A stretch of DNA of 64,000 bases, taken from contig OX463859.1 in assembly GCA_949825065.1 (NCBI GenBank), positions 2,639,137 through 2,703,136 on the forward strand, in the 5' to 3' direction. A program made the position numbers and the translations under genes. Source of the stretch: Odontocerum albicorne. Lineage: Eukaryota; Arthropoda; Insecta; Trichoptera; Odontoceridae. Within the stretch, counting starts at the first letter, position 1; every line of letters begins with the position of its first letter. Below the pieces are notes generated by a model that was not told the origin of the DNA, searched no databases, and saw nothing but the letters and a program-made list of their open reading frames with translations. Shown one piece after another: positions 1 to 9,691 of the stretch.

Positions 1-30
1 ACGACTTACCAATTAGGCCACGCAGGTTGA
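1..30 (-). repeat. SINE-A head fragment at window edge
   Basis: The reverse strand reads like the 5' (A-box) part of the tRNA-derived SINE-A seen many times in this window, with the motif tggcctaattggtaag. The rest of the copy lies outside the window. Confidence 0.5.
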
Positions 31-454
31 ATGCCCATAAATAAAAAAGAACTTGAGAATTAACATATCAAAGACTAAATTTATGATTATCTGCAAAATG
101 AAGTACAGACAAGGAAACCTCTTGATATAAATCATTAAAGTGTTGAACGAGTCACAGAATATCTAGGATGCTGGTTAAATTATCAATGAGACCAGTCTCA
201 AGAGATCAAAGCAAGAGTGAAGATGGCATGTAGCATGTCCTCTGCAACAACGATTTCAATCGCGACTTACGAATGCGAATTTTGCGTTGCAACATGGACA
301 ATACCATGTAATCTAGATAGTGAAAATATGCATGAATTCTGACAATGTAAAGAAAAATGTCAGATCCTGAAGATTTTGACGTATGAATCTGGAGATCAAC
401 TACAGCATCCAGGTCCAAATAGAAATGGAACGCGCAGCATCCTCCAAACAGGTT

Positions 455-545
455 GTTTAAAGACGCTGTAATTTGTCCAGGCGTTCCTCTGTAACATCCA
501 AGTAACATACGTCCGCATAGTCCAGAATCGGAGAGAGACAAAGAG
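455..545 (-). pseudogene. LINE-A reverse transcriptase fragment
   Basis: The reverse complement matches the LINE-A copy near 47.23 kb almost base for base. It encodes the stretch around DSGLCGRMLLGCYRGT in one frame, and DYADVCYLDVTEE followed by LDKLQRL in the LINE-A frame. The homology ends abruptly at about 455, so this is a short, inactive fragment. The 124-residue frame overlying it is not the LINE frame. Confidence 0.6.
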
Positions 546-699
546 ACAGAGTAGGAATCTTTGCAACACTTGTTAAGCACAAGAAGAAAAATGACACCCG
601 GTACATGTGTAAGGAGTGTTATGTAACATAGCTCTCCACAAAGGAAAATTTTTACAGAATTGCCAAACTAAACTAAATTATAGAAGTAGTTTTAACAGA

Positions 700-1575
700 T
701 ATATAAAGTTTCATTACACTATGTAAAATAGGGTGGCCACTGAAAGACTGAATGCTGTAAAACAATAATAAAGAAAATTCTCGCAGGAGGTCCATCGTCG
801 CCCTGGCAGTGTGCGCAGTATCTCCATCCTGTTGGAACCATACCTCCTGATTATCTTTTACCGTTGGTCGTAAACATTTTTCAAGCATTGTCCTATACAG
901 GGCCCCGTTGATTCTTTCTGCATGACCTTCCTCATTTTCAAATAAGTAGGGACCGATAACCCTTTCAGCCATAACACCGCACCAAACAGTGCATTTTTGG
1001 GGATGCAATTGATGCTGATGTAATTCCCTGGGATTCTCAGTACCCCAAAATTTGCAGTTTTGTTTGTTGATGTACCCGTTTAAATGAAAATGGGCCTCAC
1101 CACTCGTTATCAAGTTATTCAAAAAGTTGTTGTTATTTCTGGCTAGGTGTTGAAATCGAATGACGTACTGCAGGCGCTGCTGAGTATCTTGGGGTAGTAA
1201 AGCTTGGACCATTTGTTTCTTGTATGGAAACATTTTTAAATCCAGTTTCAGAATGTTCTGAAGCGATATTCTGGTAATGCCTAGTTGAGGAGAGCGACGA
1301 CGAGTAGAGGCAAATGGATCCTCAAGGACACTGCCGTACAGCTTCCATTGCTGCGTCAGTGTGCACAGTGTGCTTAGGATCTCTTCCCGGAAGATTGCAG
1401 GCTGATCCATTTCGTTCAAACAAGACGATTAGGTTCAAAATCGTATTATCGCTAGGAGATACTCTGACATTAAAATGTTGCAGGTATTTTCTCTGAGTTT
1501 CATTAATTGATATTTTACTGGAATAGAAAAACCCAGTGAGTTTACTCGTTGCTGGATATCATACGTAGCCATTTT
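700..1575 (-). pseudogene. Tc1/mariner-type (IS630 superfamily) transposase, decayed
   Basis: The product would be a nuclear cut-and-paste DDE/D transposase. A start-like MATYDIQQRV lies near 1572 on the minus strand, and most of the DNA-binding region behind it is lost or frameshifted. The open part, from about 1419 down, contains EAHFHLNGYINKQN, the block KCTVWCGVMAERVIGPYLFE, and WFQQDGDTAHTARATMDLL, which carries the second catalytic Asp. The first catalytic Asp, normally in S-D-E-A-H-F, is Gly (SGEAHF). The frame runs into unrelated sequence at about residue 215, so the third acidic residue is missing. The N-terminus resembles that of the deletion derivatives at 15.6 and 50.5 kb (MESYTIQQRV). 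I am confident of the superfamily but not the subfamily. Confidence 0.8.
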
Positions 1576-1721
1576 AATCTCCAATTGACCCTCTCAGAGA
1601 TATGTACGACTTTGGTCTGCCGTTTTATACGTTGATAATTATTTTAACACAATTGACAAAATTGATTTATTGAAACTATCGAATAAATATACCCAAAGCG
1701 ATGTATATAAAAATAGTATTT

Positions 1722-1890
1722 TGAGGTGCATGGCCGCGTGGTAACGCACCGAACTTCCGTGCGGAAAATCGTCGGTTCGAACCTCGCGTTGTGCTTCTCC
1801 CATCGAATGACGCAGGCATTTTTTCCACCTACAATAGTATTCGGGGATATAAGGATAGCTATGACTTCGGTCATATATCTACTTAAAAAA
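1722..1890 (+). repeat. SINE-B (tRNA-derived) copy 1
   Basis: The head looks like tRNA: an A-box-like tggccgcgtggtaacgc and a B box cggttcgaacc about 40 bp downstream. The body ends in a conserved block, ggatataaggatagctatga then cttcggtcatat, shared with copies at 14.79, 59.6 and 62.8 kb. It is followed by an A-rich stretch leading into repeat R5. Confidence 0.75.
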
Positions 1891-1904
1891 AAGAGGAACA
1901 AACA

Positions 1905-2095
1905 AAAACATGACGGTGTGCTCCGATCGTCTCACTTCAGTTATCGGATCCAGTACAGCGATGTGGCCGGTGAGTTTGCTGGTGAGCAACGACTCACTCA
2001 CTTAAAAAAACTCCACAGCGCAGTTTTGCTTTCTAATTGAATTGACGTTGGAATAGCGAGGGAATCCTCGACTACGAGGCCCAGCAACAATCATG
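1905..2095 (-). repeat. Interspersed repeat R5, copy 1
   Basis: On the minus strand this aligns with 8215-8425 and with the two halves at 58740-58840 and 59449-59545. Shared landmarks are a segment reading tcaattcagttggaaa (diverged here), the block accagcaaactcac, and cggtgtgctccgatcg. No coding potential was recognised. Confidence 0.6.
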
Positions 2096-2299
2096 ACGAT
2101 ACAAAAATATCAAACCAGACTTTGTATACAAGACTTGACATGATACTTATTAGACAGGTTTCATAAAAAAATGTTCTTTTGAATTCAAGTATGACATAAA
2201 TAGTAAGCGGGAAGAGCGACAGCTGAGATGGTATGGGCACATAAGACGGAGACCACCAGACCATACTGTAAATCAGCCAATGTCTACAAGTGATGGATA

Positions 2300-3085
2300 G
2301 CTTGTTCGGAGTTTCGGTCCGATGGTAGGACACCTTACTCCTTCATCGGATAAGTTCTGACTGTTAAGATATTTATTGGAAATTGGCAGGATCTTTTTGG
2401 GAATCGGGAAAGGATAGGTTTGTGGTAATTGTTTTGATTTTATGAATGATTATGAGAAATTATAAACGATTAAGTACATATATAAATATGATGATATATA
2501 CATAATATTAAATACAAATATACATAAATTTGTGTCGTCACACACTGTTTTATATTGAATGGGTGAAAAAAAAAATGAATGGTGAATAAATTATAAGAAT
2601 GAATATAGTATATGTAGATAAGTAAATGAGTGGGGAAATGTGTGTGACTTTCATAAATATATTAAGGTGTAGAAAATGTTTATTGAAGGTGAGAAATGCG
2701 GTTGCCTATGGGGGTAAACTGTCTGCCGGAGGAATTATCGATGATGGGGTGTTCAGAGTGACAATCGGGGGGTCATTTGGGGGGATGATTAGAGTTAAAG
2801 AGGGGGGGGGGGGTCGGGGGGATGTTTCGCAATATTGATTTCGGACGAGTGTGTCTGTAACTGGTGTTCGCGTTGTAGTTATCTAAGGCTTTTATGACTG
2901 GGTTGGGATGACGGGATATAGAGCTGTAGAACCTTTCGGCCAGAGCGCGCATATGTTCGGGGATAGTATGTAGTTTGGTATCTGCGTGGAGTCTTGAATT
3001 ATGGACGATGTAGGGTGCTTTTAAAATTATGCGGAGGGCTTTGTTTTGAATGATCTGAATGTGATGTAGCGTTGTTTTGTCTGTG
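2300..3085 (-). pseudogene. LINE-C (Jockey-like) ORF2 C-terminus and 3' UTR, copy 1
   Basis: From about 3075 down to 2820 the minus strand encodes the C-terminal region of a non-LTR reverse transcriptase. The readable blocks are QIIQNKALRIILKAPYIVH, LHADTKLHTIPEHMRALAER and FYSSISRHPNPVIKALDNY. The HPNPVIKAL-type motif before the stop is typical of Jockey-clade ORF2 ends. The rest, to 2300, is AT-rich 3' UTR that matches 52425-53110 along its length. The copy is 5'-truncated. A G-run lies at 2801-2820. Confidence 0.75.
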
Positions 3086-3094
3086 GATCTTCCT

Positions 3095-3285
3095 CGACAG
3101 CCGTCCAGAGGAAGACCAAAGAACTCCTGGATGACTCAATGCTCCAAAATCCTGCAGAGAAACGGCCTAGATGAAAGCGACACCCAGAACTGAAGAATAT
3201 ACAGCCTGAGAACGAGAAGAGCTAACCCTAACAGCCTACCTAGGCAATGAGTTGGGACAGTGGCAGGAAGAAGAAGAAGAAAGTT
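3095..3285 (+). pseudogene. LINE-E reverse transcriptase C-terminal fragment
   Basis: The plus strand reads SRGRPKNSWMTQCSKILQRN, then GLDESDTQN and SLRTRRANPNS. This is the charged C-terminal tail (G-R-P-K/R...W...D-A-Q-N-R) found after many arthropod LINE reverse transcriptases. It has an in-frame stop and no upstream reverse transcriptase. Confidence 0.55.
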
Positions 3286-3518
3286 CTTTTGAATTCAAGT
3301 AAAAATACTAATAAATGACTAATGTCTAAATAAAAATGGTAGAAGTAAAGAAAAGGAATTCATTCAAGGAAAAGGGAAGGAAAATTAGGTATAAAGGATA
3401 TTCAGAGTAATGTAATATTCCTTTGAATATCTCTTGTACGTAAATTAGGATGGTGCACATATGACAACTCTTGGAAGTTTATTCCACAGTCGCTGATGAA
3501 TACAGCAATTTTTATGTA

Positions 3519-4814
3519 TTAGGTGTTAACATAAGTTGTGTCCGTTTTTTTCCAAATTTAAAAATGAGCACCAATAGTAAAACAAAATGGTAAAGGTTAT
3601 ACGTCATTCGAAACAAAGATATTGTGTTTGCTTTTACGTTACATATATTATTTTATTTGATTACTAGCCTTCAAAATGGAATGTCAAGTAGACGAAAGTG
3701 AGCATTTTCTACACCTCCAGTGTACTTCGATGAGGACCGCTTAAACCATATTATTCATGAAGATCCCCTTCAAAACTTTTTCATCACCATTTTCAAGCCA
3801 TTTTTCATCACCAGTAATGATGCGATATGGGAACCTTTGCTTATGGCCATGCGTAACTTGATGACGCGCGAGCAAACCAACAGAAATTGTCGAACGTTGA
3901 TTTTTGTTGTTTTCACTCAAAACATATGGAACCCAAGCGCCGAACTTCTGGACTTTCCCCATTGATTTAAGATGGCGGTATACAGTCATCATTTTTCTGC
4001 CATACGTTTTTTTTTTTTTTTTTTTTTTTCTTTTTTATTATATTTATTCTTTAATCTAGATATGCGAGGGTGTGGGATGGAAGCCCCCTGATGCCCTTGC
4101 GGTCGGGCTCGCCCTACATTGGTGGGGTGTATCTCGGCCGTGGGAATGTTTGTGGGATGAGCCCGGACCTTTTGGTGTACTCTCTCTTGAATGTATTTTT
4201 TTCTTTTTTTGTCTTCTACTATATTTATTTTCTGTTTTTATTTTTTTGTATATATTCCTGTTTCAACGTGTTTAAGGGTGTGGGCTGAAAAACATCTGGT
4301 GTCCCCGTGGCTGGGTTCGCCCTATATTGGTGGGGTGTATTTTGGCCGAGGGGATGCTATTAGATGAGCCCAGACCTTTTGACAGCTTCTGTGTCTGATG
4401 TATTGTCTGCAATTTATGTGTTTTAGAAGTGTTATTCAGGTGTGATCTTGTACATACTATGTTGCTGTCAATAAATCTAATATTTATTATTTATTTATTT
4501 ATGTGACTACAATTCGTCTGCTTAGGCAATTCTACGGTGGTTTGAAGGGGATATTCATGAATAATATGATTTAAGCGGTCCTCATCGAAGTCCACTGTAG
4601 GTGTCGAAAATGCTCACATTCGTCTACTTGACATTCCATTTTGAAGGCTTGTAATCAAATAAAATAATATATGTAACGTAAAAGCAAACACAATATCTTG
4701 TATAGCAGAACATTTTCTTTCGAATGGCGTATAAACTCTACCATTTTGTTTTACTTTTGGTGCTCATTTTTAAATTGAAAAAAAAAAACGGACACAACTT
4801 ATGTTAATACCCAA
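3519..4814. mobile_element. Mariner element 1, rearranged head-to-head, TA target site
   Basis: The terminal inverted repeats begin TTAGGTGTTAACATAAG at the left and TTGGGTATTAACATAAG at the right (reverse strand), with TA flanking each end at 3517-3518 and 4815-4816. Both ends carry the same transposase start (MECQVDES), in opposite orientations. The middle, 3776-3992, encodes on the minus strand TVYRHLKSMGKVQKFGAWVP and RIITGDEKW, which contains the first catalytic Asp of mariner. The element is interrupted by repeat R9 (4062-4503), preceded by a poly-T run at 4009-4029. No intact transposase remains. Confidence 0.85.
4062..4503 (+). repeat. Repeat R9, two diverged units, inside mariner 1
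   Basis: Two related blocks, about 4062-4190 and 4262-4503, share gtgtgggctgaaaaacatc-like starts and cctatattggtggggtgta. The second ends with AATAAA and a TTTA-rich tail, so it looks like a retroelement 3' end. A third copy is at 37861-38085. Confidence 0.65.
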
Positions 4815-4860
4815 TACATGTAACTCATTTTCAAGTTTTTTATTCATGACTTTATTTTTA

Positions 4861-5890
4861 ATAGGCAATCCACTCAAACTAAGATGACTTGTCTCATCAA
4901 ATTCAAGTCATTATGCAATTATTTGGGTCAACATAATAAAACTATATACAGTGAAACCCCGTTTTTACGTGCCCGGAATTCACGTTTTCCCGCTATTTGC
5001 GTTCAATTTTTCCAATCCCGTTTTATTTTAGTACATTTAGTACCCGCTTTTACGTTTTTATTTCCCACAATTTACGTTTGAAATATTTAAAATGCAAATC
5101 AATTTATAAACATATTTAATTGCATGCGCGACGATTTAAAATATTTTAAATGAATATTAGAAAGCAGAAATATGTTGTTTTTATTTATAGACACGTGTGC
5201 ACCTGCACCTGCAGCGCTCATGGTCAAGGTTACACGAGTCGTGTAATATGATGCTATTGGTGGAAAATTTAGCGAATCAGAGGCAGGCAGACTGTATACC
5301 ATATTTGGTCAATCTGTGCTTGTGTTTTAAACGTATCGGTCTTGTACATACAATTTCAATTGTCGTGTACTATATTTCGTGTGTCAATTTACATTTTTTT
5401 CACTTCTTTTAATTTTTTGTTGAATCCCTTCAAAAAATAAATGTCTCATCAAAGATAAACAGTATCGATTCAAGAGAAAAGTAAAATTCTCGAAAAATTG
5501 AGTAAACTCGTTGGTTCACGTGTTTCGCTCGCGAGTGATTTGGGGATACCCATTACAACTTTGGCTACGATAATAAAAAATCGCGAATCGATTGAAAATG
5601 TATTCCGATTTGCGTGATTATCTAAATAAAAAATAATTTAAATTTTTTTTTCTAGCCCCGAATTTACGTTTTCTCTCCAATTACGTTTTTTTATCAGTCG
5701 GGGTTTCACTGTATTATATATTTTTTAAAATGACAATCGTAGACCATTTAAAGTGTCAGCTGTTTAAGAAAAAAAATATATATTCAAACTATAAGTGGAG
5801 AAGTTCCACGAAGAAAGAAGAAACGCAATATTAATTGGACGCGGCAAAGATATGGCTTTTAGTAAATCAAATCTGTCTCGCAAAGGACAA
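4861..5890 (+). repeat. Repeat R7 copy 1, split by Tigger-like element
   Basis: The segments 4861-4948 and 5712-5890 together match 9290-9560. Landmarks are aataggcaatccactcaaac on the left, and gaagaaagaagaaacgcaat then aaagatatggcttttagtaa on the right. The part between is the inserted pogo/Tigger-like element. Confidence 0.7.
4949..5711 (+). mobile_element. Pogo/Tigger-like DNA transposon, internally deleted
   Basis: Perfect 13-bp terminal inverted repeats, CAGTGAAACCCCG, are flanked by TA on both sides. Starting near 5441, part of the DNA-binding N-terminus can be read on the plus strand. After an early stop the frame gives SIQEKSKILEKLSKLV followed by SRVSLASDLGIPITTLATII. This is the helix-turn-helix expected of CENP-B/pogo transposases. 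The catalytic DDE domain is absent, so the copy is non-autonomous at 763 bp. Confidence 0.85.
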
Positions 5891-6029
5891 CCGAAAAATA
5901 CATCGTCTATAGTTTCATCATCCAGACCACACTCGCATCATTCATGAGATATACGTTTACAACAATATTGTTAATAAGTTATTTGTACGAGTACATAGAA
6001 AAATACTGATTAATACATCATTTTTTTTT

Positions 6030-6180
6030 AACCTGGTGAGTTTATTGCCATGTGGCAATCTCTTCCAACCAACCAGAAATATGTTTTTATAGGCTCTAAG
6101 TGTTAACCAGACTGGAATTCTATTTAAAAAGATCTGGGTTTCAGCGGGGATCGAACCCGCAACCTCCGGATCGGCAGATA
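6030..6180 (-). repeat. SINE-A copy
   Basis: This has the B box ggatcgaacccgcaacctcc on the minus strand and the LINE-A-type 3' end (ggcaatctcttccaaccaac). The A-box side is truncated after cggcagata. Confidence 0.8.
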
Positions 6181-6667
6181 AGTTGTATGTTACATATAAA
6201 TCACAGCATAAAATTATTTACCAATTTAAAAATCACGAACATCAATTAACAATACAATCTTTAGAAATCATATAGAGAGATGTTGACTGAGTGAAAGCTG
6301 TTGCACTTCAACAAGTACAATCTTAACAGATGGAACTTCCATGACGGTCGGTATGTTTAATTTGTTGCCAACATTCGTTATGCAGAGCTTAGAGAGCCAT
6401 CTCTTAAATTTATCCTTACCCCATAGGAAGCCGATCACCGAGCATCCCCCCAAAAAGATGCAGAAATTGCTGGCAATCCACATCTCAGGAATAATGCAAA
6501 AAAAAAAAACAGACTGTGTTATATTGTATTATAATATTGTTGTACACAGTATAATTCGTCGGCGGCAGTGGTCTAATAGAATGCATTCATGCGGGTATCC
6601 TAAGTTCGATTCCTGACGGATTCATTTCCAGGCTAGTTTTACTCTTAGATCATTTTATATTTGAATT

Positions 6668-6955
6668 TATATTTTTCTGTAGATTATATGCTAATTTCTG
6701 TAGTTTATAGGTTAATTTATGTGGTTTATATGCTAATTTATGTGATTTATATGCTAAGTTCTGTAGTTTATATGCTAGTTTCTGTAGTTTATATACTAAT
6801 GTCTGTAGTTTATATGCTAATTTCTGTAGTTTACGTGCAAATTTATGTGGTTTATATGCTAATTTATGTAGTTTATATGTTAATTTCTGTAGTTTATATG
6901 CTAATTTATGTAGTTTATATGCTGATTTCTGTAATGTATATGCTAATTTCTTATA
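6668..6955 (+). repeat. 21-bp minisatellite
   Basis: About 13 copies of a 21-bp unit, tttatatgctaatttctgta plus g, with unit variants (atgtgg, ctgtag, acgtgc). Because 21 is divisible by three, a spurious 109-residue repeat frame results. It is bounded on the right by unique sequence at about 6955. Confidence 0.9.
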
Positions 6956-7204
6956 GCTCTATTAAACAATATAAAAATAGCGTCTTATAAAATTCGGTGT
7001 AGCGAAAGTCTGCAGCAAATAAAACATGCCGATCGTCTTGGAAGTATAATCCTTACCATCATCACTATAAGTTTTATCTGTCCAGATTGTGCTTGCTGAA
7101 GTGCAACAGCTTTCACACAGTAAACCAGCGCATCTACATGCGTCTTCCATCCACAAGATAGCAGACAATCAAACTCGATCGCGAGGGATAACTTATCGTA
7201 TTGC

Positions 7205-7384
7205 CATCCGGCAAGTTTATAGCCATGCGACAATCTCTTTTAACGAACCAGAAATATGTTAAAAAGGCTCTAAGTGAAAACCAAACGGGAACCTTTTTTT
7301 AAAAATCTGGATTCCAACGGGAAACGAACCTGCAGCCCCCGAGTTGGTAGAAATATACTTACCAACTAGGCAACAAAGGTCGTC
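7205..7384 (-). repeat. SINE-A copy (diverged)
   Basis: The full-length layout is present on the minus strand: A-box region ttgcctagttggtaagt, a degenerate B box, and a 3' end related to the LINE-A tail. It is more diverged than the copies at 41 kb. Confidence 0.75.
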
Positions 7385-7524
7385 ATCGTCATGCAGAAAA
7401 CAAAACTGATTAAGAATCGGCAGCTCGAAGATTTTCAACCCTTTCAGCGAAATTCATATTCGACTAGCTTTTAATTGTTTGGAAAAGTTATACTAATATA
7501 AACTGGGTTACACAAATTTAAAAA

Positions 7525-7864
7525 AAAGTTTTTTTTTTTATTAAACAAGTAAATTATTATACAAACATTTGTCAAGGCTATACCTATATACAAATTTATT
7601 ACTTAACTAATCTTAATTATATGTTATCATTTATGAACTTATTTAAACTTATTTTTCTACATGTCATTTTATTTTATTTATTCAATCTTAATATATGAGA
7701 TCTCAGAAATAATTAACACCTACATACTACTTATAACTAGATAACAATTCTTACACTAATTATTCAGCGAAAACAAGTCCACTCGTTCAGGCTACTTGTA
7801 TTCCATCACATTCACTCAGACCTTGGTCGTCCCAGCTAATACTGTAGGTGGACTAGTCAAAGAG
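7525..7864 (-). mobile_element. LINE-F 3' UTR, 5'-truncated insertion
   Basis: The reverse complement of 7640-7860 matches the tail of LINE-F at 30410-30600. It runs from ctagtccacctacagtatta, through the block encoding gagtggacttgtt, to the AT-rich end. The T-run at 7529-7540 marks the 3' side. No reverse transcriptase is included. Confidence 0.75.
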
Positions 7865-8214
7865 AAGTTAAAACTCTTTTTCGCTGAAAATTGAGATGAC
7901 TTATTTCGAGCTTTGCTAGAAATAAGTCATAGAAATAAGTCGAGAGATGCTAGAGTTCATATTTGTCATCATGCAACACATGCCCTAAATAATGGGTGAC
8001 CCATAAGTAGACCTTCAATGCTGCTATTCAAAGAATTGATGTGGATCTCGTGGCTTTAAGTCGCGTAACAAATTAATTTTATACGGAAAGATATGCAAAT
8101 CCTTTCTTAAGATTCGTTGCAGTGTCGTTGGAGACATTCCATGTTGAGCTGAACGTCGTTTGGTTGAAGTTGATTAATTATCAGCAACACTCTCTTGTAT
8201 CCTTTGAATATTCT
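7865..8214. other. No gene seen
   Basis: AT-rich sequence. A direct repeat of aaataagtc surrounds 7880-7945. No coding frame or repeat match was recognised. Confidence 0.4.
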
Positions 8215-8425
8215 CATTAGTGCGGATATTCGTTGCTGGACCTTAGAGTCGAGGATCTCTTCGCCATTCCAGCGTCAATTCAGTTGGAAAGCAAAGCTGT
8301 GCTGTGGAAGGTTTTTTTTAGACAGTGAACCGTTGGACACCAGCAAACTCACTAGGAACACTGCTGTACTGGATCCGATGGCACACATAAATGAGACGAT
8401 CGGAGTACACCGGCATTAGTGCAGA
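8215..8425 (+). repeat. Repeat R5, copy 2 (uninterrupted)
   Basis: This contains gtcaattcagttggaaagc and gacaccagcaaactcactag, then cggagtacaccggcatta. It is the uninterrupted relative of the split copy at 58.74-59.55 kb. Confidence 0.65.
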
Positions 8426-8859
8426 TATTACGTTGTCTGTCTGACTCGAAACAAGTCAACTGCAGATATCTATTTTCGGATCTCTACTAATCGTTGATCT
8501 AGCTATACAATGTCCATCAATAAAATAACGTCGATATGTGCGTCGTTTTCAAACTATTGAATCTCGATTTGTAAAATAAAGTTCGACCACTTTTCTTCGT
8601 TACTCTTTTCTTAAAATGTCCATTATGAAACTTTAAACATGCCTTCTTTTTAACCCTTCCTTTACGGTGATAAAAATAATACGCGTGCTCCGGTGTTGGG
8701 TAGTGAGTACGCAATAAAAAATTTGCGATTTGAAATCGGAAAAATAAGAACATTTATAGATAATCCCCTTAATTAATTATAATTGAAGTTAAAAATTATA
8801 ATAATTGAGATTTATTTGCTGAAAACATTAAAAAAACCATCTGAAAACATTAAAAAATG

Positions 8860-9075
8860 CTCACGGAACGGGCGTACGTCTAACCTATTTGCAAGCCTAG
8901 AGGCTACTAGTGGCGCGGAACGTCAGTCGCATACCCCGGCGCTTACGCCTTTGCTTGCGACGTTGAGACAATTCAGGTTCTCGCAATTCAGTCTAGTATG
9001 CAAGAGTGAGATGCGAATATAGTGTCGCGCTTCCCGCATACTATTCACCTATCGTCAAGACGAGGCACTCGCAGC
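8860..9075. other. GC-richer patch of unknown role
   Basis: A CpG-containing stretch (cggaacgggcgtacgtc, gtggcgcggaacgtc, cttgcgacgttgag) stands out from the AT-rich surroundings of 8425-9290. No reading frame was recognised. It may be a promoter, an exon end or an old LTR. Confidence 0.25.
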
Positions 9076-9289
9076 GTTTAAATGCGAATTTGTTTTCGAT
9101 CTTTACAAAACACCTCGATGTAGTCGATTAATTCTGATTATTATTAATATTATTTTTTAAATCAATGCGTAAATATATTATGGAGGAATACCTAAAATCT
9201 TAACCTTGTATTTATTATATTTATAGAGATATTGATGGTTATTAGAAGCAACGTGTAGAAGATACCCAACACAGGGAAGGAAAGGTTAA

Positions 9290-9560
9290 ATAGGCAATCC
9301 ACCCAAACTAGGATGATTTGTGCCACCAAATTAAATACATTATGAAATTATACGAGGCAATATAATCAAACTAATTTTTTTAAATTACAAATCTAGATAA
9401 TTCAAAATTTCAACCGATTAAGCTTCAAAAATTTAACGATCGATCTATTAATGGAAAAGTTCCTCGAAGAAAGAAGAAACTCAACATTAATTAGACGCGG
9501 TAAAGATATGACTTTTAGTAAATCAAATCAAACTGGAGCGTAACTAATAGGCCACCCTGT
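9290..9560 (+). repeat. Repeat R7 copy 2 (uninterrupted)
   Basis: Matches both halves of 4861-5890 without the Tigger insert. It ends near aataggccaccctgt, which resembles the terminus of a Tc1-like element (compare tagggtggcc at 730 on the other strand), so R7 may itself be a non-autonomous DNA element. Confidence 0.65.
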
Positions 9561-9691
9561 ATAACATCTTGGTAATTTATTTGTTTATGATAAATTCGCT
9601 TTAAGATCCACTTTTAAGAGGAAAGGTATTTCGCAGTACCATTAAAGAATATTTGCCTATTATTGGAAGCCGATCTCTGGCCAATCTGAAA

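Noticed and set aside
206..580. 124-residue minus-strand gene
   Set aside because: Part of it overlies a LINE-A fragment in another frame, and the rest has no recognisable motif.
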